The notes: generated by a model not told the origin, from the letters alone. A stretch of 64,000 nucleotides of DNA from Ilyomonas limi (GCF_005233845.1 NZ_SZQL01000019.1:41521-105520); one strand, 5' to 3'. Shown: positions 8,484 through 17,982, counted from the stretch's first letter. Numbers and translations: made by a program.

Positions 8484-11400
8484 ATGCTTATGAAACTTTC
8501 ACTCCGTTTATTGATTATCGGTTTGCTGGTGTGTACCTTATTTAGTTGCCGCCAAAGGGAAGGTGAACCAAGAATATTAGTCTTTACCAAAACTGCCGGT
8601 TTTCACCACAGTTCTATCCCGAATGGCGTAGATGCCATTATGAAGTTGGGCGCTCAAAACAATTTTGAGGTGGATACCACTTCCGATGCGTCTATGATAA
8701 CGGAAGACACGCTGAAGAAATATGCTGCCGTTGTTTTTTTGCATACTACCGGCAATTTATTCAATGCACAAGAGCAGTCTGATCTGGAACGTTACATACA
8801 GGCAGGTGGGGGCTTTGCAGGTATTCATGCTGCTGCCGATGCCAATTACGACTGGCACTGGTATGGCAGGTTGGTTGGCGGCTATTTCAATGGACATCCT
8901 GAACAGCAGGAAGCGGTGTTGCATGCAGTGGATAAAGACACTACCATGACCGGCAACATACCTGCTACCTGGAAGCGAAAAGATGAATGGTACAATTTTA
9001 AAAGCTTAGACAGCAATTTACATGTATTAATAACTATTGACGAAAGTAGTTATAAAGGTGGCACTAATGGCGCCAACCATCCAATGGCATGGTACCACGA
9101 GTTTGATGGCGGACGTGCCTGGTACACCGAGTTGGGACATACAGAAGAGTCGTTTACCGATCCCGCTTATTTAAGCCATTTGCTGGCTGGCATCAGGTAT
9201 GCCATTGGCGATAATAAAGAACTGAATTATTCTAAAGTGACGGCTTTGAGGGCACCCGATGAAAACCGTTTCACTAAAACACAGTTGGTACAGGCTACTT
9301 TTTTCGAGCCTACTGAAATGACTATTTTGCCCAATTTAGATATATTGGTAGCCCAGCGCCGTGGCGAACTGATGTTGTATAAGAAGAATACCAACAGCGT
9401 AAAGCAGGCCGGCTTTTTAAATGTATATTATAAAACACTCCATACGCAGGGCGTCAACTCCGAAGAAGGCTTGCTGGGCATACAAGCCGATCCTGATTAT
9501 GCCAGTAATCATTATGTGTATATTTATTACAGCCCGGTGGATAGTTCAGTAGATCGCCTGTCGAGATTTACTTTTAATAATGATACACTGGATTTAAGTA
9601 CAGAAAAAGTGATTTTAGAAGTAGGCACTACACGCGAAATTTGTTGCCACACCGGTGGCTCTATTGCTTTTGGCAAGGACGATGAACTGTTTGTTTCTAC
9701 CGGCGACAACTCCACCCCCTTTGATGAGCCAAACAATCCGCCTTATAACATTCACTCTTTTGCGCCCATTGATGACCGCCCCGGACATGAGCAATGGGAT
9801 TCCCGCCGTGGCGCTGGCAACACCAATGATCTGCGCGGAAAAATTTTGCGCATAAAAATCAATAAAGACGGTACGTATGGCATTCCCGAAGGGAACTTAT
9901 TTCCAAAAGGCACCGATAAAACGCGCCCTGAAATTTATGTAATGGGCGACCGCAATCCATACCGCATTTCTGTAGATAAAAAGAACGGGTATTTGTATTG
10001 GGGCGAAGTTGGCCCCGATGCCAATGCAGATAGTCTTGACACCCGTGGACCGCGTGGCTACGATGAATTAAACCAGGCGAAGAAAGCCGGCAATTTCGGC
10101 TGGCCGTATTTTGTAGGCAATAATTATCCCTATCACGAGTACGATTTCAACACTGGTAAAACGGGTCCTGCCTTCGACCCGCAACATCCTGTAAACGACT
10201 CCCGCAACAATACCGGCTTGCGCGATTTGCCACCACTTAGCCCTGCTTTCATCTGGTATCCGTACGGTGAATCTGCCGAATTTCCATCAGTAGGCAGCGG
10301 CGGCAGAACAGCTATGGCAGGCCCGGCGTATTATGCGGATATGTATCCTAAAGAAACGCGCTATCCCGATTATTACGATAAAAAAGTCTTTATATACGAA
10401 TGGATACGCGGCTGGATAAAAGCTGTATCGCTGACGCCCAACGGTGATTTTGACCGGCTGGAACCCTTTATGGAAGGCACCAAATTCAATGCGCCGATAG
10501 ATATGGAAATGGGACCGGACGGCAGGTTGTATATACTGGAATATGGCAGCGGCTGGTTTCAAAAAAATACTGATGCCGGGCTTGCGCGCATTGATTATAA
10601 CAGTGGCAACCGTCCGCCGGCAATTGCTTCCATAAAAGTAGATAAAACGGCCGGTGCCTTGCCTTTTAATGGAAAGGCTACAGTGGACGTAAAAGACCCC
10701 GATCATGATGCACTTTCTTACAAGTGGACTTTGGGTAATGGCAAGGTTGTAGAAACCAAAACACCAACGGTAGATTTCAATTATACACAAGCCGGCGATT
10801 ATAATATACAGGTAGAAGTAAAAGATGATAAAGGCGCCGTGGCAAAGAGTGATGTAGTATCGGTATATGCCGGCAATGAAATACCGGATGTAACTATACA
10901 GCTTGGCGGCAACAAATCGTTTTACCTGCCAGGCAAGCCAATACCTTATACCGTTAAGGTGCAAGATAAAGGAGCCGTTGATAATGCCAATCTGTATATA
11001 TCGGCCAATTTTGTAGAGGGCTACGACCGTGCGGGAGATGCGAACATTGGTGCAGGCACGCATATAGCCGGCAGAAACCTGGCATTTTCTATGGATTGCA
11101 AAACCTGCCATAAAGAAGCCGAAAAATCTATTGGGCCGGCTTTCATAGACGTGTCTAAGAAATACGAAAAAGACCCGAATGCCATGAACTACCTGATGAA
11201 TAAAGTAATGAAGGGCGGTGCTGGCGTATGGGGCGATCAGGCAATGCCGGCACACCCCAATATTTCGCAGGCAGATTTGAAACAAATTATTGAGTATGTA
11301 ATGTCGTTATCCCAAAAAACTACCTTGCAAAAATCATTGCCGCCAACGGGTACTATTACCCCCCCGGCTGGCGCAAAAGGCAATGCTACACTGGTAGTTG

Positions 11401-11891
11401 CTGCCAGTTATACCAATACACCCGCCAACAACCTGAAAGCACTCACCGGCAGCAATACCGTTGCATTACCAGGCAGTACAGTCTCCTTTAAAGGTAAAGA
11501 AAAGGTACAGGGCTTTACCACTTTTGCCTATAACGGGCAACAAATGATGATTATGCCGCCGCAACAAGGCTGGTTTGCAATGGACAGCATTGATCTGAGT
11601 GGTGTTTCTACCATTAATCTGAGGGGGGGGTATCAAAAAACTTTCCCAACCGACTATAAAGTGGAAATTCATTTGGACGATGCAAATGGTAAAGTGATTG
11701 GCACCGGTACCCTTTCCGCCGATGCAACCAGTAAGGATGTTACCAACAAACTGCCGATAAGAACTGCATCAGCACACTGCACTATACAACCTGTAACAGA
11801 TGGCGCTTTCCATACTTTATACTTTGTATGTACGCCAGTAAAGAGTAATGCAGCGGGAACTGCGGCTATCTTAAGCGTACAGTTTAAGTAA
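8484..11891 (+). CDS. ThuA - PQQ-type sugar dehydrogenase - PKD - cytochrome c lipoprotein
   Basis: An 1135-residue exported lipoprotein; the signal peptide ends with Cys22 (LFSC). Domains in order are as follows. A ThuA/glutamine-amidotransferase-like domain spans about 30-245 (TKTAGFHHSSIPNG, GGFAGIHAA). A glucose/sorbosone dehydrogenase six-bladed propeller spans about 265-700 (NSEEGLLGIQADPDY, VMGDRNPYRISVD, NFGWPYFVGN). A PKD domain spans about 705-790. A single-heme cytochrome c (CKTCH at about residue 872, later a PAHP Met region) comes next, and a C-terminal beta domain resembling a carbohydrate-binding module ends the protein. It probably oxidises a sugar or sugar alcohol in the periplasm and passes electrons through its own heme. 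A run of eight G (11623-11630) lies near the 3' end. Confidence 0.85.
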   Translation: MLMKLSLRLLIIGLLVCTLFSCRQREGEPRILVFTKTAGFHHSSIPNGVDAIMKLGAQNNFEVDTTSDASMITEDTLKKYAAVVFLHTTGNLFNAQEQSDLERYIQAGGGFAGIHAAADANYDWHWYGRLVGGYFNGHPEQQEAVLHAVDKDTTMTGNIPATWKRKDEWYNFKSLDSNLHVLITIDESSYKGGTNGANHPMAWYHEFDGGRAWYTELGHTEESFTDPAYLSHLLAGIRYAIGDNKELNYSKVTALRAPDENRFTKTQLVQATFFEPTEMTILPNLDILVAQRRGELMLYKKNTNSVKQAGFLNVYYKTLHTQGVNSEEGLLGIQADPDYASNHYVYIYYSPVDSSVDRLSRFTFNNDTLDLSTEKVILEVGTTREICCHTGGSIAFGKDDELFVSTGDNSTPFDEPNNPPYNIHSFAPIDDRPGHEQWDSRRGAGNTNDLRGKILRIKINKDGTYGIPEGNLFPKGTDKTRPEIYVMGDRNPYRISVDKKNGYLYWGEVGPDANADSLDTRGPRGYDELNQAKKAGNFGWPYFVGNNYPYHEYDFNTGKTGPAFDPQHPVNDSRNNTGLRDLPPLSPAFIWYPYGESAEFPSVGSGGRTAMAGPAYYADMYPKETRYPDYYDKKVFIYEWIRGWIKAVSLTPNGDFDRLEPFMEGTKFNAPIDMEMGPDGRLYILEYGSGWFQKNTDAGLARIDYNSGNRPPAIASIKVDKTAGALPFNGKATVDVKDPDHDALSYKWTLGNGKVVETKTPTVDFNYTQAGDYNIQVEVKDDKGAVAKSDVVSVYAGNEIPDVTIQLGGNKSFYLPGKPIPYTVKVQDKGAVDNANLYISANFVEGYDRAGDANIGAGTHIAGRNLAFSMDCKTCHKEAEKSIGPAFIDVSKKYEKDPNAMNYLMNKVMKGGAGVWGDQAMPAHPNISQADLKQIIEYVMSLSQKTTLQKSLPPTGTITPPAGAKGNATLVVAASYTNTPANNLKALTGSNTVALPGSTVSFKGKEKVQGFTTFAYNGQQMMIMPPQQGWFAMDSIDLSGVSTINLRGGYQKTFPTDYKVEIHLDDANGKVIGTGTLSADATSKDVTNKLPIRTASAHCTIQPVTDGAFHTLYFVCTPVKSNAAGTAAILSVQFK

Positions 11892-11923
11892 TACAGGTCT
11901 TTTTGCAGCTACACATCTTGTTT

Positions 11924-11954
11924 AACCTGTCAGGTTTCAGGAACCTGACAGGTT
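11924..11954. terminator. perfect 13-base palindrome between lipoprotein and lactonase genes
   Basis: AACCTGTCAGGTT (11924-11936) and AACCTGACAGGTT (11942-11954) are exact inverted copies around a five-base loop, and each arm is itself nearly palindromic. There is no strong T-run after it, so it may be a REP-like intergenic palindrome rather than, or as well as, a terminator. Confidence 0.6.
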
Positions 11955-11988
11955 ATGTTGTTATAAAAGTGATCAGGTAAAAAAATAT

Positions 11989-12972
11989 ATGCATTACAAC
12001 ACAAATAAAGGACAGAAACTATTGGCAGGCAAACTTCTTTTATACTGCATAATTATTGCCTCTTGCGCTTGCCATACTACTAAAAAAAATACGCTTACCA
12101 AAAAACAACCTGCTACTATGGCTAATTACTCTCCATCAGGTGATAGCATTCTGGCGCCGGGTGCAACGCTGCAATTGATTTCAGACCAGTTTGCCTTTAC
12201 CGAAGGTGCAGCGGTTGATAAAGAAGGCAATGTATTTTTTACCGATCAGCCCAATAATAAAATATGGAAATACAGTACCGATGGTAAGCTGTCTGTTTTT
12301 ATGGATAGCGCTGGCAGATCGAACGGGATGTATTTTGATAATAATGACAACCTGGTTACCTGTGCCGATGAACACGACCAGGTGTGGTCTATTACCAAAG
12401 ACGGGAAGGTTTCGGTGCTGGTTACCGACTTTAAAGGACACCGGCTAAACGGACCAAATGACTTATGGATAGATGCAAAGGGCGGTATGTATTTGACCGA
12501 TCCGTATTACCAAAGAGATTATTGGGACAGAACACATCCAGATTCCGCACTCGGTGGCGAACATTTGTACTATTTACACCCAGATCATTTAACACTCACA
12601 ATTGTGGATGACAACATCGTAAAGCCCAACGGTGTAGTAGGCACGCCTGATGGCAAGCAGTTGTATGGGGTGGATATTGGTGCAGCATTGATATATAGAT
12701 ATGACATTAATGAAGACGGCTCTTTAAGCAACCGGCAGTTATTTGTAAAACAGTTGGCAGATGGAATAATGCTGGACGACAGAGGCAATCTCTATTGTGC
12801 CGGCAATGGTGTAACAGTATATAATAAAGAAGGAAAACAGATCGCTCATATTGAGGTACCCGAAAAGTGGACAGCTAACCTTTGCTTTGGGGGTAAGGAT
12901 AAGAATATTTTATACATCACTGCATCAAAATCTTTTTATGCTATCCCTACGCTTGTAAAAGGTGTGGAATAA
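11989..12972 (+). CDS. SMP-30/gluconolactonase family lipoprotein
   Basis: A 327-residue protein with a lipoprotein-type leader (lipobox IASC, Cys26). A six-bladed propeller of the SMP-30/gluconolactonase/LRE family follows. Supporting motifs are FTEGAAVDKEGNVFFTD, NGPNDLWIDAKGGMYLTDPYY and VKPNGVVGTPDGKQLY, which carry the Glu, Asn and Asp divalent-metal ligands. The family hydrolyses aldonolactones, the products of sugar dehydrogenases. It lies directly after the large PQQ-type dehydrogenase, so coupled sugar oxidation and lactone hydrolysis in the periplasm is a good inference. The exact lactone is unknown. Confidence 0.87.
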   Translation: MHYNTNKGQKLLAGKLLLYCIIIASCACHTTKKNTLTKKQPATMANYSPSGDSILAPGATLQLISDQFAFTEGAAVDKEGNVFFTDQPNNKIWKYSTDGKLSVFMDSAGRSNGMYFDNNDNLVTCADEHDQVWSITKDGKVSVLVTDFKGHRLNGPNDLWIDAKGGMYLTDPYYQRDYWDRTHPDSALGGEHLYYLHPDHLTLTIVDDNIVKPNGVVGTPDGKQLYGVDIGAALIYRYDINEDGSLSNRQLFVKQLADGIMLDDRGNLYCAGNGVTVYNKEGKQIAHIEVPEKWTANLCFGGKDKNILYITASKSFYAIPTLVKGVE

Positions 12973-13034
12973 CTGTTGTTTTTACATTTCTTTGCGCCAC
13001 AATTCTTAAATTATCTCGAATTATTCTCGTGGCT

Positions 13035-15395
13035 ATGAAGAAATATATCTTATTAACTACCCTATTCATTTATTTACTTACACATCTTAATGCACAACGT
13101 TTAATAAATCTGACGGGCGATGTTAACGACAACAACAGTCACGCACTTGCAGGCGCTATTATTCACCTACTCAACACCAATCTGCAAACTACCACCGATA
13201 CAGGGGGCAGGTTTATATTTCCCAATGTACCCGCTGGCACATACACTTTGCAAGTAGCTGCCTTAGGATTTGCCACCACAACTGTAACAGTCTCGTCTGA
13301 TAATAAGTCAGTAACCATCACTTTGCAACCCGATGTACAGCAGTTGGATGAAGTAATAGTTACTGCTCAAAAAAGAGAAGAAAACAACCAGCAACTGCCC
13401 ATTAGTATAACGGCTTTATCCTCCAAAAAAACAGCAGCCTACAGGATTTGGAATACTAAAGATATGACTGCTATTGTACCCAATTTATATGCTGCTGATC
13501 CCGGAGATAAACGCAACATAACTGCCATCCGGGGTATTGCCACTACCTCTTACGACCAGGCAGTTGCCACATATATTGATGGTGTTAACCAGTTTGGATT
13601 GGACACGTACATTAGTCCGTTATTTGATGTGGAGCGTATAGAAGTATTGCGTGGCCCGCAAGGCACTTTGTATGGTAGAAATGCAATGGGCGGCGTGGTA
13701 AATATCGTTACCAAGCAACCTACCAATCACCTGTCCGGTTTTGCCGAAGCAAGTGTTGGCAATTATGGTTTGCAGCGCTATACAGCAGGCATCAAAGCGC
13801 CATTGATAAAAGATAAATTATATATGGGTGCTGCCGGATTATATGAGCGTACAAACGGATTTTATACCAATGATTTTAACAACTCGCACTACGATAGACA
13901 GCACAGCATTGGCGGTAATTATTACCTGAAATTTATTGCCAATAAACAATGGTCTTTTATGCTCAATGCAAAACACAACAACAACCGCAATCACGGTCCA
14001 TTCCCTTTGGTTGCTGACCGCGATGAAGCGTTTAATCACGCGTACCATGTAAGTCAAAATGCTACTACGCAACTGATAGATAATATTATCAATACTTCGC
14101 TTTCGGCTAATTATAGTGGACGTCATTTCAACTTTAGTTCACAAACAGCTTATCAGTACAACTACCGTATTTATGCACAACCAATTGATGCCGATTTTTC
14201 ACCACTGGATGCACTCTCAATCATTAATAATTATGGCAAAAGCTGGAATACGGTGAAAGTATGGACGCAGGAATTCAGGTTTAGTTCATCAGCAGCGGCT
14301 GCATCACCTTTCAAATGGGTAGCAGGCACTTTTTTGTTTACCCAAAATAGTCCGGTAAAACAAGCAACCCACTTTGGCAATGATGCGACGCTGTTAGGCT
14401 CGCCCGATAGTAACTATGCTTTGCTCAGCACTACTATTGCAAAAAAATATGGTGCCGCAGTATATGGACAAATCACTTATGTAGCATCCAGCAAGTTCAA
14501 TGTTATAGCTGGACTCCGGTATGATTATGAGCACCAGCAGCAGCATATTTTAGGGGAATATTTTAAAGATGGCATTGACGAAGCATTGTTTAATTTTCAG
14601 CCCGATACCTCCGCCACTATTCACTTTAATGCATGGTCGCCAAAGTTGGGCATTGACTATAGCATCAATAAAAAAAGTTTACTATTTGCTACTTACAGCA
14701 AAGGCTACCGCGCAGGTGGGCTCACGCCACTATCACCAACAGATCCTTCTCAGCTACCTTTATATGCTTTTAAGCCGGAATACAGCAGCAACATAGAGGC
14801 AGGCATAAAAAACAGTTTATTCAACCATCGTTTGCTGTTGAATATTACAGCCTTTTATACAACAGTTACAGATGCCCAAGTGCCTACTTTGATTTTACCC
14901 GACGCAGTAACAATCACAAGGAACACCGGAAAGCTTACCAGCAAAGGTCTGGAAGCAGAAGTGAATGCGGTAATTACCAAAGGTCTAACCACAGATTACA
15001 GTTTTGGCTATACAAATGCTTTATATGACAATTTAAAGATTAGCAGCAATGGCGGCGAATTGAACCTCAAAGGCAACCGGCAGGTATTTACACCTAATAC
15101 CACCTCTATGCTGGCTTTGCAGTACAGCTTTGCAGCAGGTACCAAAACCACCTTTGCCATACGTGGCGAATGGAAATGGCTTGGCAAGCAATATTTTGAT
15201 TTGGCAAATACCATTGCGCAAAACCAGTACAGCTTATTTAATGCACAAGCAACGGCCGCTTACAGGCAATGGTCGCTAAAATTGTGGAGCAGGAATATAA
15301 CGGGCAAAAAATACATTGCCTATGCATACGATTTTGGTGCCATCCATTTAGGTGATCCTGCTACATATGGCGCAACGTTGCAGTTTAAATTTTAG
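13035..15395 (+). CDS. TonB-dependent outer-membrane receptor
   Basis: About 786 residues. I prefer the ATG at 13035, which gives the signal peptide KKYILLTTLFIYLL; a GTG lies two codons upstream. A carboxypeptidase-regulatory-like beta domain (about 25-105) is followed by a TonB-box-like stretch (EVIVTAQK). The plug domain shows VYIDGV-like ATYIDGVNQFG and VERIEVLRGPQGTLYGRNAM. A long beta-barrel ends with aromatic GATLQFKF. It lacks the SusC-length N-terminus and no SusD follows, so it resembles siderophore, vitamin or small-solute receptors of the FecA/BtuB kind. Its position downstream of the sugar dehydrogenase and lactonase suggests related uptake, but the substrate is not determined. 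Confidence 0.9.
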   Translation: MKKYILLTTLFIYLLTHLNAQRLINLTGDVNDNNSHALAGAIIHLLNTNLQTTTDTGGRFIFPNVPAGTYTLQVAALGFATTTVTVSSDNKSVTITLQPDVQQLDEVIVTAQKREENNQQLPISITALSSKKTAAYRIWNTKDMTAIVPNLYAADPGDKRNITAIRGIATTSYDQAVATYIDGVNQFGLDTYISPLFDVERIEVLRGPQGTLYGRNAMGGVVNIVTKQPTNHLSGFAEASVGNYGLQRYTAGIKAPLIKDKLYMGAAGLYERTNGFYTNDFNNSHYDRQHSIGGNYYLKFIANKQWSFMLNAKHNNNRNHGPFPLVADRDEAFNHAYHVSQNATTQLIDNIINTSLSANYSGRHFNFSSQTAYQYNYRIYAQPIDADFSPLDALSIINNYGKSWNTVKVWTQEFRFSSSAAAASPFKWVAGTFLFTQNSPVKQATHFGNDATLLGSPDSNYALLSTTIAKKYGAAVYGQITYVASSKFNVIAGLRYDYEHQQQHILGEYFKDGIDEALFNFQPDTSATIHFNAWSPKLGIDYSINKKSLLFATYSKGYRAGGLTPLSPTDPSQLPLYAFKPEYSSNIEAGIKNSLFNHRLLLNITAFYTTVTDAQVPTLILPDAVTITRNTGKLTSKGLEAEVNAVITKGLTTDYSFGYTNALYDNLKISSNGGELNLKGNRQVFTPNTTSMLALQYSFAAGTKTTFAIRGEWKWLGKQYFDLANTIAQNQYSLFNAQATAAYRQWSLKLWSRNITGKKYIAYAYDFGAIHLGDPATYGATLQFKF

Positions 15396-15453
15396 TCAGG
15401 TTTTTAACACCGGAGGTGCAAAGGCATTAAGTTGCACAAAGAATATCTAAGAT

Positions 15454-15490
15454 AAAATGCCCCGAACTTTCTAATAATTCGGGGCATTTT
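15454..15490. terminator. bidirectional terminator between TonB receptor and DUF1573 genes
   Basis: AAAATGCCCCGAA (15454-15466) and TTCGGGGCATTTT (15478-15490) form a 13-base perfect stem with A/T flanks on both sides. It serves the convergent genes at 13035-15395 and 15588-15959. Confidence 0.8.
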
Positions 15491-15587
15491 TTATGAAAAT
15501 TAATTCTGCCTTGCAGGCAGACTTTACACACTTTCTTACCAAATAAAACAGCCTGTCTTATATTCTTCATGTCTTTGCAGCTAAAAA

Positions 15588-15959
15588 CTATTTACCACCA
15601 GCCACATCACCATCAATCTCCAATATCACCGGTTCGGCATATTTTGCAAATTTCACCGTTACTTTCTTCTCAAAATGACCTTCACTTTCAGCATTATAAG
15701 TAACTTTTATAGTTGATTCTTTACCAGCCATAACGGGTGTTTTTGGATATTCCGGTGTAGTACATCCGCACTCGGCAGTGGCTACCTCAATGATCAAAGG
15801 CTTACTGCTGGTATTGGTAAATTTAAACTCGGTAGTTACCGGCACACCCTTTTTTATTTTGCCAAAAGAATGCTTTAGCTCCTGAAACTTTGCAGGCGCA
15901 TCCTGTGCAAAAGAAAGTGTAGCGAAGGCCATGCAGGCTATCAGTAATATATATTTCAT
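15588..15959 (-). CDS. DUF1573 exported protein (short)
   Basis: A 123-residue protein with a signal peptide (about 1-18, ending SFAQ) and one DUF1573 Ig-like domain. Diagnostic features are HSFGKIKKG, FKFTNTSSKPLIIEVA and ECGCTTPEYPK, the last being the conserved CGCTTP motif. DUF1573 proteins are common periplasmic or surface proteins of Bacteroidota and resemble ASPM-SPD-2-Hydin domains; no enzymatic role is known. It lies about 20 bases downstream of a paralogue in the same orientation, so the two form a tandem pair and probably one operon. Confidence 0.88.
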   Translation of the reverse strand: MKYILLIACMAFATLSFAQDAPAKFQELKHSFGKIKKGVPVTTEFKFTNTSSKPLIIEVATAECGCTTPEYPKTPVMAGKESTIKVTYNAESEGHFEKKVTVKFAKYAEPVILEIDGDVAGGK

Positions 15960-15978
15960 TACAATTTTTTTATACAGT

Positions 15979-16455
15979 TTATTTACTGCCGGATGGTTTC
16001 AATTGTCCTACAGTACCGTTGGCGGGAGCAGCATTATCGGGGGCTTCGTATGTTTCGCCATGAAATTTCAGTTGCTTGCTCAGTCCGTTGGTTAAAAATA
16101 CAGTTACATATTTAGTGAAATTGCCTTTGGTCATGCCGTTAAAGCCCAGCTTGATTTTAAACGATTCGCCGGGTGCGTACGGGCCAGCTTCCCACTTAGG
16201 CGTAGTACAGCCGCAGCCAGCCTGCACGTTCAGCAGTTTCACACTATCGCTGCTGATGTTTTTCAGCGTTACTTCGTACTCTACGGGCTTACCATACGGT
16301 ATTTTTCCAAAGTCGTGATCTACATCAGTTACCTCTATTACTTTGGAGAAATCCTGTTGCTGTGTAGCAGCATTGTTGGGCGTAGCCGGTGCTGTTTGCG
16401 CATGAGCAAGCGAAACAAGACCAAGCGCGCATACAGCAACAAACAATTTTTTCAT
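15979..16455 (-). CDS. DUF1573 exported protein (longer paralogue)
   Basis: A 158-residue protein with a signal peptide (about 1-20, ending AHAQ), a low-complexity linker rich in Pro, Asn and Gln, and one DUF1573 domain: VDHDFGKIPYGKPVEYE, then GCGCTTPKWE. A short C-terminal tail is rich in Pro, Ala and Asn. It is paralogous to the next gene downstream (15588-15959), with about 20 bases between them; duplication is likely. Function is unknown for the family. Confidence 0.87.
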   Translation of the reverse strand: MKKLFVAVCALGLVSLAHAQTAPATPNNAATQQQDFSKVIEVTDVDHDFGKIPYGKPVEYEVTLKNISSDSVKLLNVQAGCGCTTPKWEAGPYAPGESFKIKLGFNGMTKGNFTKYVTVFLTNGLSKQLKFHGETYEAPDNAAPANGTVGQLKPSGSK

Positions 16456-16640
16456 AATTCGCGATTTTGTAGTGCAATATATTTCAAATTACCATCATTG
16501 AAATCATTGCTATATAAGAAATGGGGTTTACTAACAAATTTTTAAAGTTCTTACGACAACGCAATAAGGTAAAAGGTTTAATAATAAGTGAAGAAAAAGA
16601 GCATCATTACTTGTTGACAATATTCTATGTTGCAGATAAA

Positions 16641-17480
16641 TTACTTTCTGCTGCCAAGCCACAACAAGCCGTCCATGATCAGCTTATTTTGCGCAGCACT
16701 GCTAAAGGTAGAAGAAAGTTGTTGATTGGTATGGTGTTCATAATCCATATCGTTATGTCCCATATTCAGGTATAGCATCCGGTATTTTGTATTCGTCCAT
16801 ACCACGGGATAATAACCGCTGTGCCATATCTCGTTTGGTTTTGGACCAGTGCCCAGCGGAAAGCTGGAGCTATCCACAGACGCCAGAATTTTTATATCGG
16901 CATTAGTACACAAATCGTTTTGCCAGCTATACCACTCATTGGGCGCAGCAATAAAGGTTGTAGTCAAATGCTTTGTTGCCGGATGTTTCCCATCTTCAAC
17001 CTGCAATACAGCCGAAGTTGGCCGCCAGGTGTTGCCTTTGTACTCGCCGCTACCTAAAAACACATTGTGATACCAATCCCAGTTTTGCGGGTAGGCAGAA
17101 GGGGTGAGTGCAAAGGCTGAAAAATGAAAGCCCATCCAGGCACCTCCATTATTCATATATTTTTCAAAAGCTGTTCTTTGTGGTAAAGAGTCGGGGCGTG
17201 TATCTAAAAAAATAACCACCTGGTAATGTTGCAAAAAAGAATCATTCAAATTGTTCCAATTGTTAGTAGAGTCGTAAGTAAAATGATACTTAGCAGCCAT
17301 CGCCGGAAACCAGCGGTTGGCTTCGTGTACAAAACTGATGTGTGCCGGATCTTCTTTGGCAGTATAAAAAGCAATAACCCTAAACTTCACGGTCTGCTTC
17401 TTTTGTGCAGCAACGGTCAACGATACAACGCAGCAAGCAACGAAGAGTATGGATACAACAATATTGTACTGCCTCATCAT
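16641..17480 (-). CDS. ThuA domain exported protein
   Basis: A 279-residue protein with a signal peptide (about 1-24) followed by a single ThuA-like domain: FRVIAFYTAKEDPAH, YQVVIFLDTRPD, GAWMGFHFSAFAL, and NEWYSWQND near the middle. ThuA (trehalose utilisation) domains adopt a class I glutamine-amidotransferase-like fold, often next to sugar oxidation genes. It is a separate, stand-alone version of the domain found fused at the N-terminus of the protein at 8484-11891, with low similarity by eye. No catalytic Cys is obvious, so an enzymatic function cannot be asserted. Confidence 0.8.
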   Translation of the reverse strand: MMRQYNIVVSILFVACCVVSLTVAAQKKQTVKFRVIAFYTAKEDPAHISFVHEANRWFPAMAAKYHFTYDSTNNWNNLNDSFLQHYQVVIFLDTRPDSLPQRTAFEKYMNNGGAWMGFHFSAFALTPSAYPQNWDWYHNVFLGSGEYKGNTWRPTSAVLQVEDGKHPATKHLTTTFIAAPNEWYSWQNDLCTNADIKILASVDSSSFPLGTGPKPNEIWHSGYYPVVWTNTKYRMLYLNMGHNDMDYEHHTNQQLSSTFSSAAQNKLIMDGLLWLGSRK

Positions 17481-17550
17481 AAGAATAGATAAAAGTATTT
17501 TATCAACAGCATTATATGTTAAGGATTATACCGCAATTAAAGCCCGCTTT

Positions 17551-17982
17551 CTACCATTCCGGCATCTCATTCAGTTCTTTCACAGCTCCATTCTCAACCT
17601 CCCAGCCCCATGTGTAACTGCCATTGGTGATAATTAAATAAGTACAGCAAAAGGCTGTATTATACCGCACCAATTGCATCAGCACACCCTCACTCAGCGG
17701 TACATTCATTTCTTTACATTCAATTATCATCCAGGGCTGCGCATCTTTATATACTACAATATCGCAGCGCTTCCGTAGTTCACCAATATGTATTTCTTTC
17801 TCTACAGCCAGCAAAGCTGCCGGGTATTTTTTTACCTGCAGTAAATATTGCACTACATTTTGCCGCACCCATTCCTCCGGCGTAAGGCGCACCCATTTTT
17901 TACGCACCGTATCAAAAATATATTCCTTGCCTTCCTGCAGTTGCATGTTGTAATGGTACGATGGAAAAGCGAGTGCCTGCAT
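17551..17982 (-). CDS. HsdR N-terminal-like PD-(D/E)XK nuclease domain protein
   Basis: A 143-residue protein matching the type I restriction enzyme R N-terminal domain. LTPEEWVRQNVVQYLL is followed by KRCDIVVYKDAQPWMIIECK, giving the D...ExK of the PD-(D/E)XK fold. There is no helicase part, HsdM or HsdS, so this is not a restriction system. Stand-alone proteins of this type are widespread single genes in Bacteroidota, often annotated as HsdR N-terminal domain-containing proteins. The role is unknown; nucleic-acid cleavage is possible since the catalytic triad looks intact. It sits upstream of and parallel to the ThuA gene, gap about 70 bases. Confidence 0.8.
   Translation of the reverse strand: MQALAFPSYHYNMQLQEGKEYIFDTVRKKWVRLTPEEWVRQNVVQYLLQVKKYPAALLAVEKEIHIGELRKRCDIVVYKDAQPWMIIECKEMNVPLSEGVLMQLVRYNTAFCCTYLIITNGSYTWGWEVENGAVKELNEMPEW

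Noticed and set aside
10287..11285. 332-codon minus-strand open frame inside the large dehydrogenase gene
   Set aside because: It lies wholly antisense to a well-supported multidomain gene, is rich in Tyr, Cys, His and Arg as shadow frames are, and matches no family.
17551..17982. Type I restriction-modification locus
   Set aside because: Only the HsdR N-terminal-like domain exists; no helicase, HsdM or HsdS.
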